Below the pieces are notes generated by a model, which did not search any database, was not told where the DNA came from, and saw only the letters and a list, made by a program, of their open reading frames with translations. From Mycobacterium sp. BK086 (lineage in GTDB: Bacteria > Actinomycetota > Actinomycetes > Mycobacteriales > Mycobacteriaceae), in the NCBI GenBank assembly GCA_004362315.1, contig SNWL01000004.1, forward strand, positions 744,001 to 808,000: a stretch of 64,000 nucleotides of DNA, in the 5' to 3' direction. The position numbers and the translations under genes were made by a program. Positions 57,598 through 64,000 of this stretch are shown here, piece by piece. Positions within the stretch are counted from its first letter, which is position 1; each line of letters begins with the position of its first letter.

Positions 57598-58312
57598 TAT
57601 CGGCGGATATTCGATCCAATCGGTGCTCGGCACCGGCGGGACGGGCACGGTCTATCTGGCCCATGGCGCTGCGGGGCCGGTGGCGCTCAAGGTGGTGACG
57701 GACGAATGTCCCCCACTGCTGGTTCATCCCCATATCGTCCCGGTGTACGAGCGCGGAACACATTGGCTGGCAATGCAATATGTTCCCGGTGGCGACGCGG
57801 ACAGTGCACTGCGGGCCGGGCAGATGTCGCCGGCGCGCGCGGTGCACATCATCGCCGGCATTGCCGAAGCCTTGGACTTCGCCCACGCTCAGGGCGTGGT
57901 GCACGGCGACGTCAAGCCGTCCAATTTCCTTCTGGGCGAGGGGGATCACGCGTTACTGACCGATTTCGGCGCTCCGCCGTTCGCGCGGAACGGAGAGGTG
58001 TTGGTATCGGCGGCCTATGCATCACCGGAGATGCTGCAGGGCAAGGACATCGACGGACTGGCCGATGTGTATTCGTTGGGCTGCTCGCTGTTTCGGCTGT
58101 TGACGGGCAAGCCGCCGTTCTTCGACGCCGGATCCCAGGCCGAGGTGGTTCAGGCGCAGCTACACCGAGAACCGCCTCCGGTCTCCCGGTTCGCGCCGTG
58201 GCTGCCTGCCGCGATCGACGACGTCATCGCCACGGCCATGGCGAAGGACCCGAGCCAGCGCTATCCGAGTGCGCGGGCGTTCGCCGACGCGGCCGCGTCA
58301 GCACTGGGTTAG
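57584..58312 (+). CDS. Compact serine/threonine protein kinase
   Basis: 242 residues from GTG 57584; no membrane helix or sensor domain. Kinase motifs: glycine loop GTGGTGTV (16-23), ATP lysine K36, HGDVKPSN (107-114, HGD in place of HRD), DFG (127-129) and a SPE in place of APE. Only 11 residues separate K36 from HPHIV, so most of the alpha-C helix, with its salt-bridge glutamate, is missing. The enzyme may be weakly active or a scaffold. Overlap with the ParA-like gene suggests the ATPase may be its partner. M. tuberculosis has no kinase here. Confidence 0.88.
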   Translation: MDLASIGGYSIQSVLGTGGTGTVYLAHGAAGPVALKVVTDECPPLLVHPHIVPVYERGTHWLAMQYVPGGDADSALRAGQMSPARAVHIIAGIAEALDFAHAQGVVHGDVKPSNFLLGEGDHALLTDFGAPPFARNGEVLVSAAYASPEMLQGKDIDGLADVYSLGCSLFRLLTGKPPFFDAGSQAEVVQAQLHREPPPVSRFAPWLPAAIDDVIATAMAKDPSQRYPSARAFADAAASALG

Positions 58313-58316
58313 GAGC

Positions 58317-59069
58317 TCAAAGCTCCAGCGGCACATGCTTTTCTGCGCATGCGACCGACACCGCGCCGAGAAGGTCCTGGGTGCGCAGCGTCTCGAGGTC
58401 CTCGACCGTCACCGACCCGCGGTCGGTGCGGTTCTGGGCGGCCACCCGGGAGTCCCGCAGCCGCTCGGCGCGCTCGACGACATTGCGGGCGAACCGGCCG
58501 TTCTGCATCACGTCTATGCCGTGGCTGCCGTCCGGTGCCAGGTAGGCCCGCAGCTTGCGGCACGCAGCATTCAAGGCTTCCTGCGCGGCCGGATCGATGA
58601 CGGTGGCGCGCGGCCCGCCGTAGCGGATCGCGATCTCGACCAGCTCGTCGGGGCTGTACGACTCGAACCGGAGCTTCCGGTTGAATCGGCCCGCCAAACC
58701 CGGGTTCACCGTGAGGAATTCGTCGACTTCCTTCTCGTACCCCGCCCCGATGAAACAGAAGTCGAACCGGTGCACTTCCAGCGCCACCAGCAGCTGGTTG
58801 ACGGCTTCCATGCCGATCATGTCCGGGCGCCCGTCGTGATGACGCTCGACCAGAGAATAGAACTCGTCCATGAAAAGAATGCGACCGAGCGAACGACTGA
58901 TCAGCTCATTGGTTTTCGGGCCTGACGACCCGATGTGCTCACCGCAGAAGTCAGCGCGTTTGACCTCGATGATCTCCGGATGCCGCACGATCCCCAACCC
59001 GGCATAGATCTTGCCGAGCGCCTCCGCCGTGGTCGTCTTACCGGTACCAGGCGGGCCGACCAGCAGCAT
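58317..59069 (-). pseudogene. eccA2: eccA2, 3' fragment (AAA+ domain only)
   Basis: 250 codons starting at the Walker A motif (MLLVGPPGTGKT) of a CbxX/CfqX-type AAA+ ATPase. Walker B is ILFMDEFYSL, and the later FNRKLRFESYSPDELVEIA and NGRFARNVVERAERLRDSR segments are typical of EccA C-terminal domains. The TPR-like N-terminal half (about 300 residues) is missing. The frame enters the eccC2 fragment out of register, so the two coding parts were joined by a deletion. No ribosome-binding site precedes the first ATG. eccA2 is normally the last gene of ESX-2. Confidence 0.85.
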
Positions 59070-61632
59070 CCATCTCGGCGTCGATCACGTGCACGCGCTG
59101 GGCGTGATCCTCGGGGAAGTCCTCGATCCCGACAGGAAAGACCAGCCCGGGGTTCTGGCCGTAATCCACCCACCACGGCTTGCCCCGCCAGCGTTGCACC
59201 AGGGCATCGGCGGTCTCGCCGACTTCCAGTGGTGGCAGCCAGATCTGGTGCGGTGCCCGGGCCGGATGTGAGACCAGCGATTCCCGGATGACGTCGAGCA
59301 GCTTCTTCTTCTTGAAACCGTCTGCGTGATAGAGGAATTCGTCGGGCTCGTCGGGTGCGTCAGCCGCAGCCAGCGCCGCGTTGTCCTCGACGGACAGCGG
59401 TTGGTACTCCCAGGTCAGCGGGCGCGGCTGTGTGAAGCTGACGTCCACCGTGGTGTCGGTGTTCACCACACGCTTGGGCACGACGAACGGCGCCGAGACG
59501 TAGAAGCAGCGGAACTGTTCGAGCTCGCGGGGGCCGACCTTGAGTAGGCCGTAACCGGCTTCTTTGGAGGGCAGGTGCAGCGCGGCGTCGCTGCCGATGA
59601 CATCGCGGGAGTCCTCGGCGGTCTCCGCACGCAGCGCGACCCGGAAGGCGATGTTGCTCTTGGCCTTGCTCAGCGACGACAGGTCCAGCCGCTGGCCGCC
59701 GAGGGTGAAGAAGACGTTACAGCCACGGCCTTCCTGCCCGATGTGAATGACCAGGTCGATCCACTCCGGGTGGTTGTGGAACAGCTCGAGGTACTCGTCG
59801 ATGATGACCAGCAGGATCGGAACCGGCTCGAGATCACGCCCGGCCAGCCGCATCTCTTCGTACTCGTTCGCGTCACGAGCACCCGCGTCCTTGAAAAGCC
59901 GGTAACGCCTGGCGATCTCGCCATCGATGGCCTTGCGCATCCGCTCGGCGAGGTGCCTGTCGTCCTTGCCGAGGTTCGACAGCGAGCCCGCCACATGGGG
60001 CAACCCCTCGAGATCCTGGGCGGCGGACTCGAACTTCATGTCGACGAAGATCACGTTGAACGTTTCCGGGGAATGGGTCAGCGCGATCCCGTTGCACAGC
60101 GAAAGGAAGTACTCCGACTTGCCCGAACCCGAGGTCCCGATCACCACCGAGTGGAAACCGAAGCCACCGAAGTCCTTGGCGCGCAACACGATGTACTGAA
60201 GCTCTCCGCCGGGCTTGATGCCGACCGGTACCACGGCCCACTTCGGGTCGCCCCGGCCTCGGCTCTCCGCCCACAACCGGTCGACGTCAAGCTGGCGCGG
60301 ATCGTTGATTCCCAACGCCCGCAGCAGCTCTCCGCCCTGGCTGTCGGTCTCGGACAATTCGCCCGCGGTCATCGGCGACCACCGGGCCAGTGCCCGGGCA
60401 TAGCGGTCGGCGGTGCTCTCGGCGAGCATGTCGGCAACAGCGTAGAAGGCCCCGCGGTGCCTGAGCCTGCCCTCCTGCAGCGTGAAACGCTCGTCCTCGT
60501 CGGAGAAACCGACCCCCACACCGGGGCGGGACGCCAAGCGCAGCACAGTGATTCCGGCCATCCCTTTCTGACCGGTGATGCCTTCCCACTGTTCGGGGGT
60601 GCCGACGTTGTCGTCGACGATCACCCAGTGCGGGCCCAGCGCGCTACCGGACGCCGCCTCCATGGGAGAGAGCATGGTGGTGGGGCTGGATCCGCTCGGC
60701 GGGGTCCACGGACCGCGCCCCTTGCGGTGGAGCTCCGAATCCAGCGCGTCCTCGAGTTCGGTCGGCGAGGTGAACACCAGACGCCGAAGCCCGCAGGCAT
60801 CGAACATCTCGTCGTGCTGGTTGTGCGGCAACCACACCAGCCACGACCACAATTCGGGGTGCCGGGTGACCACCATGAGCTTCATGTCGTTAGGGCTGTG
60901 ATAGACGGCCAGCGAGGACAGCACCGCTCGCATGAACGAGTGCAGCTCGTCGGCATCGTCCCCGACGAAGCTGAATCCCGGCCGCGAACGCAGGCTCAGC
61001 ACCTTGCCGATCCCGCGAATCTTGCTCTGCTCCAAGATGAAATCCCGCAGCGCCCGTCCGGTCACCGGTTCCAGCTCTTCACCGACGGGCACTTCCGGCC
61101 ACTGCAAGGACACCGCGGAGTCGGCGGCCGACTGCACACCGATGCCCAGGCGCACATCGAGGAAGTCGGCGTCGGCGGGCCGGCGCTCCCACATCCGGGG
61201 GCCACCGATCACCGTGTCGAGCTCTTGCGGGTCGCCGTGCACGAACAGCTGGCTGTGACGCTGGTCCTGGGCGGCGCGCTGGACCTCGTCGCGGTCGTCG
61301 TCAAGCTGGCGCAAGTAGATTCGGCGTTGCTTCTCCTGCTCACCCCAGCTGATGCGACGACCGCGACCCATGCGCCCGCTGAACATCAGTGCCGCGAAAC
61401 CGACCAGGCCGATCATCGGGAAGAACCCGGACTGCAATGACCGGACGCCGGAGGTGTACATCACCACGAGCGTGCCGATGATCCCCACCAGCAGCGCAGG
61501 CAGCGCGATCATCAGCAGGATGTTGCGCGGCTCCCGTTCAGGCAGTGCCAGCGGCGGTGCGACCGCCACCCGCGCCGGCGGCACGCTCGGCGCAGGCTTG
61601 CGTCCGCCACGAACGAATCCCCTTTTCGACAC
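59038..61632 (-). pseudogene. eccC2: eccC2, 5' part (membrane and first ATPase domain)
   Basis: 864 codons from GTG 61632, against roughly 1,390 in a complete EccC2. Two N-terminal membrane helices (about 33-75), then the first FtsK/SpoIIIE-type ATPase: GTSGSGKSEYF (about 497) and LLVIIDEYLELF (about 610). The text reads as EccC through VGIEDFPEDHAQRVHVIDAEMD and then runs 9 codons in the wrong frame of eccA2 to a stop. ATPase domains 2 and 3, with the substrate-binding pocket for EsxB-type proteins, are lost. It cannot act as a normal ESX motor. Confidence 0.88.
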
Positions 61633-61634
61633 CG

Positions 61635-63131
61635 CTACCCTCCCGCATTCTGTTGGCCGGGGGCGGCCACCTGGGCCACCGCCCCGCCGGGATCGATGGT
61701 GTCGCGCGCCAACAGCGCGGTGGCCCGGTTGATCGCGGGGCCCGCGGCGAAGGTCCGCAAGATGGGCCACGGCGCCTGCACGGCCCGGCGCGGGTCGACA
61801 CCCAATGCCTGCAAGGTGCTCTGGTCCCATTCGACGCCGTACCGAACCCCTTGGGGCGACACCCAGTACAGCGATTCGCGGGTGTCCGAGCTGATCGCCC
61901 CGCTGGTGGATGCGACGAAGTTCGCGGCACCCGGCAACATCAGGGTCTGGTTGGCCTCGACGGAGTCGGGGTCGCGGCTATCGCGGACCAGCTTCACGAT
62001 GTGTGAGTCCATGCTCTCCGGTGTCGGCAGTCCGCGACCGGTGAAGAACGTCACCGCGGCCTGGCGGTCGGTGGTCTGCTTCTGCCAGCCCACGCATGTC
62101 ACCGGATTGGCATCGGTATCAACGAAATCCAGCTTGCCGGTGGGATAGAAGTCGACATTGAGCACCGACACCTCGGGAATGTCGACGAGCTTGTCCGGTG
62201 AGACCAGCTGCGGGGTCGTCGAACCTTGGCTGTTCGCAGTGCGCAGCAGGTCGGCGACGAAGCCGGTGATCTTCTGCACGCCGTTGGGCAGCAACGCGTA
62301 GAAGCCGCTGACCACGCCGTTGGAGTCCTTGGTCTCCAGCACGGTGCCGACCACCGAGCCTGCCAGCAGGCGCGACGGAGTGCCCGCTTCCGGAATGACC
62401 GGTACCACAAGGGGTTCCGTGGCGGGCATGGCGTCGAACAGAGCGTTCGAGACGTCGATGGGCCGGGTCGCGCCCGGGTCGAGGCCGAGGTTGAAGGTGA
62501 CCGAACGATCGGCCGGGTCGATCTGGGTCCGCTGACCGTTCCAGATCAGGTAGGTGCCGGTGCCGTGGGTGGCCAGGACCGCCTGGGTCGGGCGCAACGG
62601 CTGTGCGCGACCGCCGGCGGAAAGCTGGCCGGCGATCGCCGTCACCAACGGCAGCTGTCCGCCGCCCCGGGTCGGGGCGGTGTCGCAGACCGACCACGCC
62701 GAAACGGGATTGGCCGAGACGGTCAGGTCGTCGGGTACGCCGGGGATCCCGATCATCGGCCCGGTCGGGTACTTCGCGATCTCACCGGCATTGACCCAGG
62801 TGGGCGTCGACGCGCTGCCCGTCGCCAGACGCGCCGACGTCAGGTTGAGGGCCGGGTACAGCCGGCCATCGATCTTCGCGTAGAGCGCACCGGTGTCGCG
62901 GTTGCCGATGATGTTCGACTGGCCCACCAGACCGGCGGGCTTCATGAAATGCAGGAGGGCCATCCACCCGCAGCCGATCAGGACGAACACGATCGACAAC
63001 GCGACGGCGGCCTGCTGCTTGCGATCGTCGTGCTTCATCCGCACGGAGAAGCGGGTGATCGCTGCCCGAAGGCGCCGGTTGTAGAAGAGGTGGCCGGAGT
63101 TCTGGTCCCGGTTGGACAGATTCAGCGGCAC
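61635..63131 (-). CDS. eccB2: ESX-2 core component EccB2
   Basis: 498 residues from GTG 63131, the length of EccB2 (Rv3895c, about 495). A cytosolic N-tail, one membrane helix (about 40-61, ALSIVFVLIGCGWMALLHFM) and a large extracytoplasmic domain with the repeated EccB pattern (GTYLIWNGQRTQID, FYALLPNGVQKI, GVRYGVEWDQSTLQALGVD). Cysteine pair at SVCDT and VTCVGW. It appears intact, but no EccD, MycP or EccE remains in the window to form a pore with it. eccC2 starts two bases after its stop. Confidence 0.92.
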   Translation of the reverse strand: MPLNLSNRDQNSGHLFYNRRLRAAITRFSVRMKHDDRKQQAAVALSIVFVLIGCGWMALLHFMKPAGLVGQSNIIGNRDTGALYAKIDGRLYPALNLTSARLATGSASTPTWVNAGEIAKYPTGPMIGIPGVPDDLTVSANPVSAWSVCDTAPTRGGGQLPLVTAIAGQLSAGGRAQPLRPTQAVLATHGTGTYLIWNGQRTQIDPADRSVTFNLGLDPGATRPIDVSNALFDAMPATEPLVVPVIPEAGTPSRLLAGSVVGTVLETKDSNGVVSGFYALLPNGVQKITGFVADLLRTANSQGSTTPQLVSPDKLVDIPEVSVLNVDFYPTGKLDFVDTDANPVTCVGWQKQTTDRQAAVTFFTGRGLPTPESMDSHIVKLVRDSRDPDSVEANQTLMLPGAANFVASTSGAISSDTRESLYWVSPQGVRYGVEWDQSTLQALGVDPRRAVQAPWPILRTFAAGPAINRATALLARDTIDPGGAVAQVAAPGQQNAGG

Positions 63132-63135
63132 CAGG

Positions 63136-63453
63136 TCACCTCAACCCGCCGCCGTAGCGGGCCTGATTGTCGGTCTCGGCCTCCTCGCGCAGCGCCGTGA
63201 ACGCCAGGTTCAGCCGATCGCTCAGCTCCCCATGGCTGTAGTCGGTCACGACCGCGGGGTGCAACGTGAGGTCGATGAGTTTGCCGTCAGAGTTTGCCAC
63301 CGCGGTTATGTCCCCCAGGTCGACGCTGTAGGTGATGGTCTCGGCCTGCGCGACGAGCGCCTCCCAACGCTGCGCAGCTTCGCTCAGTTCGCGTAAGACC
63401 GCATCGACGAGATCCCTGTCGCTAAGCTCGCGATCACTGCCGGATCCCGCCAC
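63136..63453 (-). CDS. YbaB/EspL-like small protein of the ESX locus
   Basis: 105 residues from GTG 63453. Helix, then a three-strand sheet (TITYSVDLGDITAVANSDGKLIDLTLHP), then a helix: the YbaB/EbfC pattern, also found in EspL-type proteins of ESX loci. Stop 4 bases before eccB2. In other ESX clusters such proteins partner the ATPase or EspG; here it is retained with eccB2. Confidence 0.75.
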   Translation of the reverse strand: MAGSGSDRELSDRDLVDAVLRELSEAAQRWEALVAQAETITYSVDLGDITAVANSDGKLIDLTLHPAVVTDYSHGELSDRLNLAFTALREEAETDNQARYGGGLR

Positions 63454-63557
63454 TCGACCAGTATGTCGAGCGTCGCTACCTGCGTCAATTCACCTTTGTA
63501 CGGACCACCGTCATCAGCACCGGAAATTGCCCCAGCAACCTCCGACCATAGGTCGAG

Positions 63558-64000
63558 TTACGGCGCGCTGCCCCACTGGCTCGGCAACGGGGCGTTGAGC
63601 GCCTCGAACCAGGCGAAGTGATAATTGGCGGACAGCTCGTCTCCGACCGCGATCGCCTCGGTGGCAGCCAGTAACAGGCAGTTGCTCAGCAGCGCTGAAT
63701 CGACATCGGGGTACTGGGCCATCAACTGATAGCGCGCGGTGTCGGAATGCACACGCAGGACATCCACTTCGGCGTCGAGCACCCCGGTGCGCGCCGCACC
63801 GGCCTTGGCCAAGGTGTGCACCATCCTCGGCAGTCCGTCGCGCCAGTGGGTGGCCTCGACCAGCTTCCATCCGAGATCGTCGACGCGAGGCAGTTCCCGG
63901 GCGGTCTGCGATGTCCTCGGCGCCTCGTTGCGGCCCCCACCGAACGGGTCGCCCGGGTGGTAGGACGCCGACCGCACGACATCGCCGAGCAGGTCGCTGA
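63558..64000 (-). CDS. Hypothetical protein, C-terminal part (start beyond window)
   Basis: The open frame runs into the window edge (SDLLGDVVRSASYHPGDPFGGG), so this is the C-terminal 146 residues of a longer protein. Helical, no membrane segment, ending in FEALNAPLPSQWGSAP. By order it lies where Rv3896c-Rv3899c flank ESX-2 in M. tuberculosis. No domain recognised. A 104-base gap to the YbaB-like gene holds the palindrome CGACCATAGGTCG at 63543-63555. Confidence 0.6.
   Translation of the reverse strand, partial: SDLLGDVVRSASYHPGDPFGGGRNEAPRTSQTARELPRVDDLGWKLVEATHWRDGLPRMVHTLAKAGAARTGVLDAEVDVLRVHSDTARYQLMAQYPDVDSALLSNCLLLAATEAIAVGDELSANYHFAWFEALNAPLPSQWGSAP

Noticed and set aside
58317-59069. 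Intact small AAA+ gene
   Set aside because: It begins exactly at Walker A, lacks a ribosome-binding site and the N-terminal domain, and enters from a truncated eccC2.
59575-61440. 621-codon open frame on the plus strand opposite eccC2
   Set aside because: Shadow of the eccC2 frame; no start site or motif.

Overview
The window is high-GC actinobacterial DNA from a mycobacterium, most likely a rapid grower of the Mycolicibacterium type. The evidence is the arabinogalactan galactan genes (glfT2, glf), the exported repetitive protein Erp, an MmpS/MmpL pair, the EthA/EthR pair and EspR, all in the gene order that M. tuberculosis has from about Rv3807c to Rv3899c. PE_PGRS62, bfrB, sodA, whiB6 and the whole ESX-1 locus are not at their expected places. 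Several genes that the tuberculosis gene order lacks are present.

Layout. 1-6.3 kb: cell-wall block (PAP2 phosphatase end, glfT2, glf, erp, a peptidoglycan-recognition amidase). 6.3-15.6 kb: HAD phosphatase, two acyltransferases, a metallo-beta-lactamase/Rieske protein, a hydrolase, serS and a septum-formation-like protein. 15.6-19.4 kb: an accessory four-gene operon (lipoprotein, S53 sedolisin-type protease, zinc-ribbon polytopic membrane protein, anchored protein). 19.6-26.2 kb: phosphoglycerate-mutase-like protein, pheA, an IdeR-box-led operon ending in an LCP ligase, glpQ1. 26.2-29.4 kb: a DnaA-box cluster, a small membrane protein, a manganese riboswitch with its GDT1/UPF0016 transporter, and espR. 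29.4-32.1 kb: an accessory three-gene unit (exported Pro/Gly-rich protein, ImmA/IrrE peptidase, polytopic membrane protein). 32.3-37.4 kb: conserved block with YcnI and CopC proteins, membrane-anchored H-NS-like protein, RraA, ethA and ethR with a clear tandem operator. 37.4-49.6 kb: class A PBP, LexA-controlled dinB, TetR/MmpS/MmpL, PHP protein, ArsR/SulP, F420-type oxidoreductase. 49.7-56.0 kb: gltD and gltB. 56.5-64 kb: ParA/EspI-like protein, a compact kinase, and a broken ESX-2 locus.

The most striking feature is at 58.3-63.5 kb. An ESX-2-type type VII secretion locus has collapsed. eccB2 is intact, eccC2 stops after its first ATPase domain, and its DNA is joined out of frame to the Walker A motif of eccA2. 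Everything normally between them (PE/PPE, EsxCD, EspG, EccD, MycP, EccE) is gone, and so is ESX-1, which normally lies beside it. The other strong signals are regulatory: a complete Mn2+ riboswitch with a well-spaced promoter, an EthR operator of two 15-bp inverted repeats, a LexA box that contains the dinB start codon, a palindrome on the mmpS start site, and an ArsR operator before a SulP transporter.

Genes are packed tightly. Many neighbours overlap by 1-14 bases (ATGA, GTGA, TTGA), so most blocks read as operons. I found no tRNA, rRNA, CRISPR array or insertion sequence. Functional names rest on motif recognition and gene order; no database search was run.
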